Source of the DNA: Nonomuraea dietziae
GTDB lineage: Bacteria > Actinomycetota > Actinomycetes > Streptosporangiales > Streptosporangiaceae
Assembly: GCF_014195505.1 (NCBI RefSeq)
Contig: NZ_JACIBV010000001.1
Span: 1,922,001-1,986,000 of the forward strand
DNA length: 64,000 bases
Direction of reading: 5' to 3'
A program made the position numbers and the translations under genes. Shown piece by piece: positions 6,643-14,093 of the stretch (positions are counted from its first letter, which is position 1; each line of letters begins with the position of its first letter). Under the pieces are notes generated by a model. The model had not been told where the DNA came from. It was given only the letters and a program-made list of their open reading frames with translations, and made no database searches.

Positions 6643-7710
6643 ATGGACACGATCGTCATCGGCGGCGGCCAGTCAGGCCTGTCCGCCGCCCGAGCTCTGC
6701 GCGACGCCGGACTCACGCCCGTCATCCTGGAGGCGGGCGAGCACCCCACTGGCTCCTGGGCCCACTACTACGACAGCCTCACCCTCTTCTCACCCGCCCG
6801 CTACAGCGCGATGCCCGGCCAGCCCTTCGACGGCGACGGCGACCACTACCCGCACCGCGACGAGGTCGTCGACTACCTGCGGCGTTACGCCGACCGTCTG
6901 GACGTGGAGATCCGCACCACCACCCGCGTCAGCGCGGTGGAGGCCGACGACTCCGGCGGCTTCCTGGTGCACCTCGAAGGAGGCGAGACCCTTCGCGCTG
7001 CCGGCGTGGTGGCGGCCAGCGGCTCCTTCGGAAATCCGCATGTCCCCGAGTTGCCCGGCCGGGAGAGCTTCACCGGCCGGCTTCTCCACGTGGCCGACTA
7101 CCGCGATCCGAAGCACTACGCAGGGCAGCGGGTCATCGTGGTCGGCGCGGGCAACTCCGCCGTCCAGGTCGCCTACGAACTGGCCGGCAGCGCCACCGTC
7201 ACCCTGGCCACCCGCCAACCGGTCCAGTTCATGCCCCAGCTGGTCGGCGGCAAGGACATCCACTACTGGCACATCACCACCGGCTTCGACTCCCTGCCTC
7301 CGCAGTGGCTGGCCCGGATCGCCACCGGCACGCTCGTCCTGGACACCGGCGACTATGCCGCCGCCCTGGAGGAGGGCCGGATGGACCGGCGCCCGATGTT
7401 CACCGGCTTCGTCGGCGAGCACGTCATCTGGTCCGACGGCACGGCCGAGCAGGTCGACACGGTCATCTTCGCCACCGGCTACCGACCTCACCTGGACTAC
7501 CTTCGGCCGCTCGGGGCCCTGGACGCCCGCGGGCTGCCGCTGCAGGCCGGCGGTCTGTCGGCCACCCACCTGGGGCTGGGTTACGTGGGCCTGGAGTTCC
7601 AGCGCTCGTTCGCCTCCAACACCCTGCGCGGCGTGCATCTCGACGCCGCCCACATCGCCACCCCGATGGCCGCCTACGCCGGTGGCGCTCTGGCCGCGTA
7701 CGGCCTGTGA
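6643..7710 (+). CDS. Flavin-containing monooxygenase-like oxidoreductase (ArsO-like)
   Basis: A 355-residue NAD(P)/FAD enzyme: FAD motif GGGQSG at 7-12, GSWAHYYDSLTLFSPARYS typical of ArsO-like proteins, NAD(P) motif VVGAGNSA at about 164-171, and ATGYRPH near 282. The ATG at 6643 is chosen because MDTIVIGGG is the usual start; ATGs at 6631 and 6634 overlap the operator. No SD is visible, so translation is probably leaderless. It is divergent from the Cys-tailed arsR. The truncated copy at 1883-2126 is a relative. Oxidation of an organoarsenical is the likely role by context; this is not demonstrated for the family as a whole. Confidence 0.85.
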   Translation: MDTIVIGGGQSGLSAARALRDAGLTPVILEAGEHPTGSWAHYYDSLTLFSPARYSAMPGQPFDGDGDHYPHRDEVVDYLRRYADRLDVEIRTTTRVSAVEADDSGGFLVHLEGGETLRAAGVVAASGSFGNPHVPELPGRESFTGRLLHVADYRDPKHYAGQRVIVVGAGNSAVQVAYELAGSATVTLATRQPVQFMPQLVGGKDIHYWHITTGFDSLPPQWLARIATGTLVLDTGDYAAALEEGRMDRRPMFTGFVGEHVIWSDGTAEQVDTVIFATGYRPHLDYLRPLGALDARGLPLQAGGLSATHLGLGYVGLEFQRSFASNTLRGVHLDAAHIATPMAAYAGGALAAYGL

Positions 7711-8004
7711 CAGGGACCTTTCGCCTACGGGATCGCGCTCACCGCAGCCACGCTCGGTGGAGGCAGGGACGCCGCTGGCCAACCACGCTCAATGTAGGCC
7801 GTCGCCGCGCTCGCCCTCATCCCCTTGCGGAACAGCGCCCTACCGGGCACCTGGAAGACGCCCAGCGTCCTGGGCGCCAACGGGCTGCCCGCCCAGCGGG
7901 GAACCGGCGTGCGCTCGGCGACGCCGAGGGTGCGCGCGATCGCCGAACTGACGGAACGACACCGGCAGACGGGGCACACCACGATCAATGCCGCTGAGTC
8001 TTCC
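7711..8004. other. Stretch without a recognised gene
   Basis: About 290 bases between the monooxygenase and the displaced acyl-CoA dehydrogenase 3' end. Open frames exist on both strands (for example 7725-7988 reverse), but none has a good SD or resembles a known family. It may be chromosomal sequence left by rearrangement. Confidence 0.4.
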
Positions 8005-8088
8005 TCAACGGATCTGCAGGCCGGTGACCGCGCGGCCGATGATCAGGCGCTGAATCTCCGACGTGCCCTCGAAGACTGTGTAGATCTT
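8005..8088 (-). pseudogene. Displaced 3' end of acyl-CoA dehydrogenase (attachment-site scar)
   Basis: Reverse-strand codons read KIYTVFEGTSEIQRLIIGRA then VTGLQIR and a stop at 8005-8007. This is the C-terminus of the intact acyl-CoA dehydrogenase at 10849-12060 (KIYTIFEGTSEIQR...), with mostly synonymous differences. Homology ends abruptly at 8088. The simplest reading is that an element integrated into the 3' end of the gene, restored the reading frame with its own copy, and pushed the original end 2.8 kb away. Confidence 0.8.
8030..8052. repeat. Left copy of a 23-bp direct repeat (candidate att core)
   Basis: The 23 bases from GCGCGGCCGATG to CAGGCGCTG are identical at 10874-10896 in the same orientation and lie inside the duplicated acyl-CoA dehydrogenase 3' end. 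This is the longest perfect match found in the roughly 65-bp similar block and is a plausible recombination core. Confidence 0.6.
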
Positions 8089-8190
8089 CGGCATACAAAA
8101 TCCCAACCTGCGGGTTCTCCCCGGGAAGCAGCCTCTAGCTGGGAAAACGCTGTCGTCGCTTGTAGTCCTTTGCCATCGCTAGCCGCCCTC

Positions 8191-8210
8191 AGGCAGAACT
8201 GAGGCAGAAC
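8191..8210. repeat. 20-bp direct repeat, left copy (possible integrase arm site)
   Basis: AGGCAGAACTGAGGCAGAAC, itself two near-copies of GAGGCAGAAC, is repeated exactly at 10739-10758. The copies lie 103 and 115 bases inside the two att cores, a symmetric placement that suits arm-type integrase sites. Confidence 0.55.
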
Positions 8211-8254
8211 CGAGCGAGGAAAATCGACCGCCGGTAACGCCCGCCCAACACCAA

Positions 8255-8285
8255 GGCCCCGGATCACAGAGAGTGATCCGGGGCC
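8255..8285. terminator. Hairpin with 13-bp perfect stem
   Basis: GGCCCCGGATCAC and GTGATCCGGGGCC are perfect inverted repeats around a 5-base loop. There is no clear T-run on the forward side. It may end transcription entering the element from either side. Confidence 0.6.
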
Positions 8286-8395
8286 CGTCGCTCGGCCGTG
8301 GTCGGCCAGCAGTCTGCTCCACATACAGCGACTCTTCCCAGGCTTCCACCTCTGCGATCTTGTAGTCAATGTGGTCTTGGCCGTGTAGTCCCAGT

Positions 8396-8683
8396 GCTGT
8401 GCGGCTCTTGGGCGATGAGCTGCATGAGGTCGTCGAGGGACGGCGCTATGGCGGTGCTGGTCGGGACATGGCCGCGCTGCGCAAGCTACGGCCTCTGTGG
8501 GATGGACTCACCGGCCAGTACCCGGATGTGGCGCTCCCGATGGAGGCCACGCTGAAGGAACGGCTGTTGTGGCGGGTGCTGGAGATCCGTGACGGCATGT
8601 TGAACCTGACCTCGGTCGTCGCACCACCCGAAAGCGACGATCCCGACGAGGTGGCCCAGTGGGTCGCCGACGCGCTGGGAACT
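8396..8683 (+). pseudogene. C-terminal fragment of a MAB_1171c/DUF6545-like protein
   Basis: The forward frame reads LRKLRPLWDGLTGQYPDVAL, then LLWRVLEIRDGMLNLTS and EVAQWVADAL. The pattern L-x-x-LRPLW followed by VIEIRD matches the cytoplasmic tail of the MAB_1171c family of putative actinobacterial membrane proteins. The membrane N-terminus is absent, and the frame runs on into sequence that belongs to another gene fragment on the opposite strand, so this is a remnant. Confidence 0.5.
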
Positions 8684-8700
8684 GCTCGCGCTGGGCGCGG

Positions 8701-8817
8701 GCCGGCGTCGGCGCCGACGATGATGTCGATGAACGCCTGGACGCCGCGCTTCGCGGCCGCCATGGACGGGGCGCGGGTTCGCGTGCCCCACGCCTCAGCC
8801 AGCTCTGCCTTGTTCAT
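8701..8817 (-). pseudogene. N-terminal fragment resembling an HU-type DNA-binding protein
   Basis: On the reverse strand an ATG with AGGG upstream begins MNKAELAEAW, followed by AAAKRGVQAFIDIIV, which is the helix-turn pattern at the start of HU/IHF proteins (MNKAELxxA...A..AV.A....I). Similarity ends after about 37 residues where the DUF6545-like fragment begins on the other strand. The two fragments meet at about 8690 and mark a rearrangement joint. Confidence 0.4.
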
Positions 8818-9168
8818 GCCCTACTCACCCGATGTCACGGTTTCGCTGGTATCGAGCCGTAGAGCACGCAGCAGACGCGAATGACACGCCGAGTGCGTCA
8901 GAAGCTCGCCTGCAGCCCTTCGCCTTCGAGCAGGGTGTGATGTCGGCCTTGCGCCGCCGCTCGGTGTGGGTGCTGGCGATTCGGCTCGGCTGTTCGCAAG
9001 TGCGAAACATAAGTGCCTATGGCACCGAATGGCCGGATATGACCTAATTACTATCTGGCGACAATATTTGCATTGACATCAACCGAGTAATGCGTTTCTG
9101 GTTCATCTTCCGGGTATCTGCTGTATGGCGCCGTCACGATCACTGCAGACTCAGCACAGGGAAGCTAG
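8818..9168. other. Stretch without a recognised gene, AT-richer 3' part
   Basis: About 350 bases. Short frames are present on both strands without family resemblance or SD. From about 9040 the composition becomes clearly AT-richer, leading into the promoter region of the collagen-like gene. Confidence 0.4.
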
Positions 9169-9714
9169 ATGATTCCTCGCAACAAAAAAATTCAATTCAA
9201 GCGGGTATACTCCTTCGCCCTAGCAGTTATCACGGCGATGGTTGGGGTTGCCCTGACTTCGTCAACTCAGGTGTCCGCGCACGCTGTCACCGGGCAGGTG
9301 CGCGCGGTTCTCTCAAGCGACAAGGCGCTCTTGCATGCTGGCTGCTCGCGCTGTCATCGTCATCGCGGCCACTGCAAGAAGTGTCCTCCAGGCGCGCGAG
9401 GCCCTAAGGGCGACAGGGGCGACCGAGGCCCTAAGGGCGACAGGGGCGAGCAGGGTCCGCCCGGGCTCGCCGGATACGAAGTCAATGGCGTCGGGTACGT
9501 AGTTCCGCCTAACAGGATTACCTACCAGGCCATTACCAGATGCTCTCCGGGCAAGGTGGTATTGGGCGGAGGGTACTCGTCGGGAAATCCAGCAGTAGAC
9601 ACGTCGCAAGACACCGCCACATTGGAGAACGACGGATGGGCGGTCACATTTAACAATCCCACCGACCAATCTGTGTCGGTTAGTGTCGTCGCGATCTGTG
9701 CTAACGCTTCATGA
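9169..9714 (+). CDS. Secreted collagen-like protein
   Basis: A 181-residue protein with a Sec-type signal peptide (positively charged MIPRNKKIQFKR, hydrophobic segment to about 30, SAHA cleavage region). A Cys/His cluster follows (CSRCHRHRGHCKKC, about 59-72), then a short collagen stretch of Gly-X-Y triplets (GARGPKGDRGDRGPKGDRGE to about residue 102), then a globular beta-type domain to the end. GGGAAG lies 6 bases before the ATG. Codon use and GC are lower than in neighbours, in keeping with arrival on the mobile element. Collagen-like bacterial proteins are usually surface or extracellular; the role here is unknown. Confidence 0.75.
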   Translation: MIPRNKKIQFKRVYSFALAVITAMVGVALTSSTQVSAHAVTGQVRAVLSSDKALLHAGCSRCHRHRGHCKKCPPGARGPKGDRGDRGPKGDRGEQGPPGLAGYEVNGVGYVVPPNRITYQAITRCSPGKVVLGGGYSSGNPAVDTSQDTATLENDGWAVTFNNPTDQSVSVSVVAICANAS

Positions 9715-9730
9715 TCTTCTGAGCGCCACA

Positions 9731-10351
9731 TCAGAAACAGGCGATTAGACCCTGGCCGACGGTAAGCCAGACCCAGCAGATGAGGGCAGGAGCCGGTTGT
9801 GGCTCCTGCCCTTTCGTATTTGTGAATGGTCTCTGCGATGACTCGGTGACCTCGACGTGCCCGCAAGGGCACCGCAGCCACCAGCTGTGCCGCTCACGGA
9901 CCCGCAGGTGGGCGCCGTTCGACGACCAGGCCTCGTACCGTTCGGTGGTCTTCCGGATACTCACCCGGTGCACCGGCTGAACGCCGTCCCCCCGGTGCGG
10001 GATCATGTCCGGCCGCAGCTTGGCCAACGCCTTGTACACCTCGGTCCACTCCATACGGAGTTGGGCCAGCCGCGCGTCATCGAGCAGCGCGACGTGCTCC
10101 CACCCGAGAAGGTCCTCCTGCCAGCGGCGGGACTCCTCCAGCAGCGGCCGCGGCGGCTCGACGACATCGGTACCGGCCAGCTCGACCGGCTTGCCGTTCA
10201 GATTGACGAGGTAGCCGAAGAACGCAGGCTTGCTGCGGCGGATCACCTCCACGACGCTGCCGACCACGCCGTACGCACCGCGCAGCTGCACGCGGTCGCC
10301 TACTCCGTACGTCTTCGGCCTCGGCTTCCGGGCCGGCTTGCGGCTAGACAC
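9731..10351 (-). CDS. Hypothetical protein with KOW/SH3-like N-terminus, cargo of the element
   Basis: A 206-residue protein starting at GTG 10351 with GAGGAGG seven bases upstream; a start at 10411 lacks this. After a basic, Pro-rich N-terminus comes YGVGDRVQLRGAYGVVGSVVEV, the pattern of a small beta-barrel (KOW or SH3-like), then a helical region (RWQEDLLGWEHVALLDDARLAQL) and RHSWWLRCPCGHVEV. The last 25 or so codons read through a strong terminator hairpin at 9784-9816, so the natural C-terminus may have been lost by mutation. No function is recognised. Confidence 0.55.
   Translation of the reverse strand: MSSRKPARKPRPKTYGVGDRVQLRGAYGVVGSVVEVIRRSKPAFFGYLVNLNGKPVELAGTDVVEPPRPLLEESRRWQEDLLGWEHVALLDDARLAQLRMEWTEVYKALAKLRPDMIPHRGDGVQPVHRVSIRKTTERYEAWSSNGAHLRVRERHSWWLRCPCGHVEVTESSQRPFTNTKGQEPQPAPALICWVWLTVGQGLIACF
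9784..9816 (+). terminator. Rho-independent terminator after the collagen-like gene
   Basis: GGGCAGGAGCC and GGCTCCTGCCC form an 11-bp perfect stem with a 6-base loop, followed by a short T-run (CTTTCGT). It is 70 bases past the collagen-like stop. Confidence 0.75.
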
Positions 10352-10386
10352 CGGCGGCCTCCTCGCTCGGCGCGAAGCCACGCACT

Positions 10387-10700
10387 CATGACCTGCTGTT
10401 CCGTTGGGCAACCGACGACTTACACGTCCGGCACCGCAACTACGACGAGACCGTTTGGAAGCCCGCGCTCGTCGCGGCCGGGGTCATCTCCGAGCCGGTC
10501 AAGAACAAACGAGGCAGGCGAAGGTACGTCACGACCCGGCAGCAGAGCGCACACCAGCTTCGCACTACTTCGCCAACGTCACCTTGGCCGGCGGCGTGAC
10601 CATCAAGGACTTGTCCGAATACTCGGGGCACGTTGCCCCCGCGCTCACTCTCCGTGTCTACGCTCACATACTGCCTTCGTCACACGCCCGGGCACGCTAG
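10387..10700 (+). pseudogene. C-terminal remnant of a tyrosine integrase, frameshifted
   Basis: The first part reads DLLFRWATDDLHVRHRNYDE then TVWKPALVAAGVI and HQLR in one frame; the second part reads HYFANVTLAGGV...SEYSGHVAPALTLRVYAH in another. A single missing base near 10564 would join them as HQLRHYFANV. The fragment holds the HxLR motif, the G-H pair and the catalytic tyrosine of RVYAH. It lacks the N-terminal arm-binding and core-binding domains. It sits 150 bases from the right attachment site, as expected for the integrase that inserted the element. Confidence 0.8.
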
Positions 10701-10738
10701 GCCATCGATCGACAGCTCCGGCGGCCCGAAGGTTCTTG

Positions 10739-10758
10739 AGGCAGAACTGAGGCAGAAC
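10739..10758. repeat. 20-bp direct repeat, right copy
   Basis: Exact copy of 8191-8210 (AGGCAGAACTGAGGCAGAAC), 39 bases after the integrase remnant and 115 bases before the right att core. Confidence 0.55.
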
Positions 10759-10848
10759 TGGACTTTGACTCCCGATGCTTTGTCGACCAGGGGAGGCGTG
10801 GTGCGAAACTGTCCGGCACTCACGCCACCCCTCTGACATGGGGAGTTC

Positions 10849-12060
10849 TCACCGCACCGGTAGCCCGGTGACGGCGCGGCCGATGATCAGGCGCTGGATC
10901 TCCGACGTCCCCTCGAAGATGGTGTAGATCTTGGCGTCGCGGTGGAAGCGCTCCACCGGGTGTTCTCTGGTGTATCCCGCCCCGCCCAGGATCTGGATCG
11001 CCTGTTCCGTCACCCACACCGCCGTCTCCCCCGCCACCAGCTTGCACATCGACCCCTCCGCCTGGTCGAACGCCCTTCCGTTGCGCGCCATCCACGCCGC
11101 CCTCCACGTCAGGAGCCTGGCCATGTCCACCCGCGTGGCCATGTCGGCCAGCAGGAACGCGATCGCCTGGTTCTCGCCGATCTTCCTGCCGAACTGCTCG
11201 CGCTCGCGGGCGTAGTCGCGGGCGTACTCGAAGCCGGCGCGGGCGATCCCCACCGCCATGGCGGCCACCGAAGGGCGGGTGGTCTCGAAGGTCCGCATGG
11301 CGGCCTGCTCCCCCGCCCTCTCCCCCTTCCGTACGCGTGCCAGGCGGGCGTCGAGCTTGTCCTGGCCGCCGAGCAGGCAGGAGGCGGGCAGCCGTACGTC
11401 GTCGAGGACGACCTCGGCGGTGTGCGAGGCGCGGATGCCGTGCTTGCGGAACTTCTGTCCCATGGACAGCCCTGGGGTGCCGGGTGGGACGACGAACGAG
11501 GCCTGCCCGCGGGTGCCGAGCTCCGGATCGACCGAGGCGACCACGACGTGCACGTTGGCGATGCCGCCGTTGGTGGCCCAGGTCTTCACGCCGTTGAGGA
11601 TCCAGTCTCCTGAGGGGTCCCGTACGGCACGCGTGCGGATGGCGCCCACGTCCGATCCCGCGTCGGGCTCGGAGGCGCAGAAGGCGCCGAGCTTGACGTC
11701 GTCGGGGCTGCCGAACATCTGGGGCAGCCACTCCCCCATCTGCTCGGGTGTACCGCCGGAGGACAGGGCGGCGGCGGCGAGGCCGGTGCCGACGATGGAC
11801 AGTCCGATGCCGGCGTCGCCCCAGAAGATCTCCTCGAACGCCACGGGCAGGGCCAGCCCGCTCTCCTCGAACCACTGGGTGGCGAAGAAGTCGAGAGAGT
11901 AGAGGCCGATCTTGGCGGCTTCCTGGATGACCGGCCAGGGGGTCGCTTCGCGTTCGTCCCATTCGGCGCCTGCTGGACGGATGACGTCGCGCGCGAACTC
12001 GTGGACCCATTTCCGCACGTCGATGACGTCGTCGCTGAGTTCTGGACAGAAGCCGGTCAT
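10849..12060 (-). CDS. Acyl-CoA dehydrogenase
   Basis: A 403-residue FAD flavoenzyme of fatty-acid or branched-chain acyl-CoA oxidation. Visible signatures are GAFCASEPDAGSDVGA (FAD/substrate site), KTWATNGG, REREQFGRKIGENQAI and the C-terminal ILGGAGYTREHP...IYTIFEGTSEIQR. Length is typical. Its final codons lie within the att duplication; the 3' end now present probably came from the element, since the displaced copy (8005-8088) ends VTGLQIR instead of VTGLPVR. A perfect 15-bp palindrome lies 54 bases upstream of the start and is the likely operator. Confidence 0.9.
   Translation of the reverse strand: MTGFCPELSDDVIDVRKWVHEFARDVIRPAGAEWDEREATPWPVIQEAAKIGLYSLDFFATQWFEESGLALPVAFEEIFWGDAGIGLSIVGTGLAAAALSSGGTPEQMGEWLPQMFGSPDDVKLGAFCASEPDAGSDVGAIRTRAVRDPSGDWILNGVKTWATNGGIANVHVVVASVDPELGTRGQASFVVPPGTPGLSMGQKFRKHGIRASHTAEVVLDDVRLPASCLLGGQDKLDARLARVRKGERAGEQAAMRTFETTRPSVAAMAVGIARAGFEYARDYAREREQFGRKIGENQAIAFLLADMATRVDMARLLTWRAAWMARNGRAFDQAEGSMCKLVAGETAVWVTEQAIQILGGAGYTREHPVERFHRDAKIYTIFEGTSEIQRLIIGRAVTGLPVR
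10874..10896. repeat. Right copy of the 23-bp candidate att core
   Basis: Identical to 8030-8052 and located within the last 16 codons of the intact acyl-CoA dehydrogenase gene. Confidence 0.6.
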
Positions 12061-12113
12061 CCCGCCACTCCCGCTTACGTGGTCTTTTATGCCGGTATGC
12101 CCAAAACCATGGC

Positions 12114-12128
12114 GTTACCGGTGGTAAC
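12114..12128. promoter_or_regulatory. Palindromic operator candidate upstream of acyl-CoA dehydrogenase
   Basis: GTTACCGGTGGTAAC is a perfect inverted repeat (6-base arms, 3-base centre) in the 155-base intergenic region. Spacing from the gene start suits a repressor site. No regulator gene is adjacent, so the ligand is unknown. Confidence 0.45.
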
Positions 12129-12215
12129 AGGGCTGACTCTACCCGCCGCCGTCCCGAACCCGCCACCCGCGGCCACCCCGAGGGGGAACCTGACTCGACA
12201 CCTCCGGACCCCAGC

Positions 12216-13409
12216 TCACACCCGGCGGCCTCCTGCCGCCAGCCGGGTCGACACGAGGACGGCCAGCGCGCCCACGATCATGACGCCCGCCAGGCCGTAC
12301 ATGAGCAGGTCGAAGCGGGAGAACGCGGCCGCCGCGAGCGGGCCGAGGCTGCTGCCCACGGCCAGGAAGAAGGAGAACAGCGCCAGCGCGGTGCCGCGCG
12401 AGCTCTCGGCGAGCGAGGCGATCGACTCGTTGAGCGCGGGAAGGCCCGCGGTGATCGCGGCGACGTAGAGGGCGAGCAGCAGCGCCAGGCCGACCGCGCC
12501 GGGACCCGTCGCGCCGGTGACGGCTAGGGTGAAGGCGGCAAGGAGCAGGAAGACGGTCGCGCGGACCGGCGCCGACAGGCGGGCCAGCCAGGGCGTGAGC
12601 AGCGGGATCAGCAGGATCGACGGCAGTCCGCCGGCCCTGAGGCCGAGCAGCTCGCCGGAGGAGGTCACGACGCCGGACAGCTGGAGTCCGGTGTAGACGG
12701 CGACGAAGCCGCCGAGCAGGACGAGCACGGCCAGGTAGCGCAGCGCCAGAGCGGGGTTGGCCAGCAGCGAGGGCACGACCCTGTAGGTCGCCATGAGCGA
12801 GCCGCGCTGCTCGCGCGGCCGGTCGGGCGACATGACGGCCCGCAGGCCGAGCCAGGCCAGCGCGAGCCCGATCGCGGACAGGACGAACAGCCCGCGCCAG
12901 CCGACGGAGCCGACCAGGAGCTGACCCGCGACCTGCAGCAGGACGGCCGAGGCCAGGAAGGCGCCGGTGATCGCGCTGATGGCGACGACCCTGCGGCGGG
13001 GTTCGACGGACTCTCCCAGGTAGGCCATGCCGGCGGGCGGGAAGGTCGCCACCGCCACCCCCTGGACCAGTCGCAGCGCGATGGCCACGCCAGGATCGGA
13101 GCTGATCGCCACGAGCGCGGTGGCCACGGCGGCGAGGGGCATGCCGATCATGAGGAGCCTGCGCCTGCCGAGGCGGTCGGACAGCGGGCCGAACAGCAGG
13201 AATCCGATGGCGTAGCCGATGGCGAAGGCGGTGACCAGCCAGGTGAGTGCGCCCGGATCGGTGTGCCAGCCGACCGCCATGTCGGGCAGGAGCGGGATCA
13301 CGACGTACAGCTGGCCGCTGACGAGCAACGCGGTCAGGATGAAGACGGTCAAGGTGGGCGCGAATGCGGGCGCCGCGGGGGCGGGACGGCTCAAGGTCGC
13401 TGTACTCAT
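12216..13409 (-). CDS. MFS transporter, TetR-controlled
   Basis: A 397-residue major facilitator of the AraJ/sugar-efflux-like type: motif GPLSDRLGRRRLL after helix 2, about twelve hydrophobic segments, small loops. The ATG at 13409 (MSTATLSRP) is preferred to an upstream TTG at 13427, which lies in the operator region. It is divergent from a TetR regulator and shares with it two tandem palindromes, the classical layout of a drug-efflux pump and its repressor. Substrate unknown. Confidence 0.85.
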   Translation of the reverse strand: MSTATLSRPAPAAPAFAPTLTVFILTALLVSGQLYVVIPLLPDMAVGWHTDPGALTWLVTAFAIGYAIGFLLFGPLSDRLGRRRLLMIGMPLAAVATALVAISSDPGVAIALRLVQGVAVATFPPAGMAYLGESVEPRRRVVAISAITGAFLASAVLLQVAGQLLVGSVGWRGLFVLSAIGLALAWLGLRAVMSPDRPREQRGSLMATYRVVPSLLANPALALRYLAVLVLLGGFVAVYTGLQLSGVVTSSGELLGLRAGGLPSILLIPLLTPWLARLSAPVRATVFLLLAAFTLAVTGATGPGAVGLALLLALYVAAITAGLPALNESIASLAESSRGTALALFSFFLAVGSSLGPLAAAAFSRFDLLMYGLAGVMIVGALAVLVSTRLAAGGRRV

Positions 13410-13427
13410 GGATCGGACAGTAGCCAA

Positions 13428-13458
13428 CCAACTAGTTGGACGTCAACCAACTAGTTGG
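13428..13458. promoter_or_regulatory. Tandem TetR operators CCAACTAGTTGG
   Basis: Two identical perfect 12-bp palindromes CCAACTAGTTGG lie at 13428-13439 and 13447-13458, centres 19 bp apart (about two helical turns, same face). They fill the space between the MFS start (13409) and the TetR start (13469), so a bound pair of dimers would repress both genes. Confidence 0.8.
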
Positions 13459-13468
13459 TCCCGATAGA

Positions 13469-14074
13469 ATGCCGACCATGGCTACGAAGGACTCGACCGC
13501 CGCCACCCGGGCCGCTCTACTGAAGGCCGCAGGGGAGGAGTTCGCCGCCTACGGCCTGGCCGGAGCGCGGGTGGACCGCATCGCCGAACGAGCGGGCGTC
13601 AACAAGGAGCGCATCTACGGTCACTTCGGCACCAAGGAGATGCTCTTCGACGCGGTGGTCACCGACGCGATCAACGACCTCACCGAGCAGATCGCGATGC
13701 CGAGCGACCCTGTCGAGTACGTCGCCAAGCTGACCGACTACTACCGCGAGCACCCCCAGCTGGTACGGCTGCTGATGTGGGAGGCGCTGAACTTTCGCGG
13801 CCCCGACCTGCCCGGCTTCGAGGCCCGGGCGGAGCGGTGCGGGAAGAAGGCGGAGTCACTGGCGCGAGGGCTCGGCAGAGAGGTCTCCCCCGAGATCGCC
13901 AGGCTGCTCTACACGCTCACCGGGCTCGCGCTGTGGCCGTCGATGATGCCGCAGCTCGGGCGCATCATGCTGGGCGACGACTTCGCCGACGCCGAGGCGG
14001 GACGCGACCAGGTGGCGGCCTTCGTCGCCGCGGCGATCGAGGCCGGCGCGCCGGCCGCACCCGCCGACCGCTAG
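13469..14074 (+). CDS. TetR-family transcriptional regulator
   Basis: About 200 residues. N-terminal helix-turn-helix: AALLKAAGEEFAAYGLAGARVDRIAERAGVNKERIYGHFGTKE, the TetR signature; the C-terminal part is a helical ligand domain. Starts at 13469 or 13478 (both ATG, no strong SD, possibly leaderless). It very likely represses itself and the divergent MFS pump through the paired palindromes immediately upstream. Confidence 0.9.
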   Translation: MPTMATKDSTAATRAALLKAAGEEFAAYGLAGARVDRIAERAGVNKERIYGHFGTKEMLFDAVVTDAINDLTEQIAMPSDPVEYVAKLTDYYREHPQLVRLLMWEALNFRGPDLPGFEARAERCGKKAESLARGLGREVSPEIARLLYTLTGLALWPSMMPQLGRIMLGDDFADAEAGRDQVAAFVAAAIEAGAPAAPADR

Positions 14075-14093
14075 AGCAGAGGAGAGCCGACCG

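Larger units (their letters stand above)
8089..10848. mobile_element. Decayed integrative element in the 3' end of an acyl-CoA dehydrogenase gene
   Basis: The region lies between the displaced and the restored 3' ends of the target gene. It contains a frameshifted C-terminal piece of a tyrosine integrase next to the right boundary, 20-bp direct repeats about 110 bp inside each boundary, gene fragments (DUF6545-like, HU-like), a collagen-like secreted protein and a hypothetical protein. Local GC is lower around 9.0-9.7 kb than in flanking DNA. The integrase being next to the attachment site and the gene-end duplication are classical for actinomycete integrative elements. No replication or transfer genes remain, so it is a remnant. 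Confidence 0.7.

Noticed and set aside
8089..10848. Possible intact defence or transfer system in the mobile element
   Set aside because: Apart from the collagen-like and KOW-like genes, only fragments are present; no nuclease, helicase, replication or transfer gene could be recognised.
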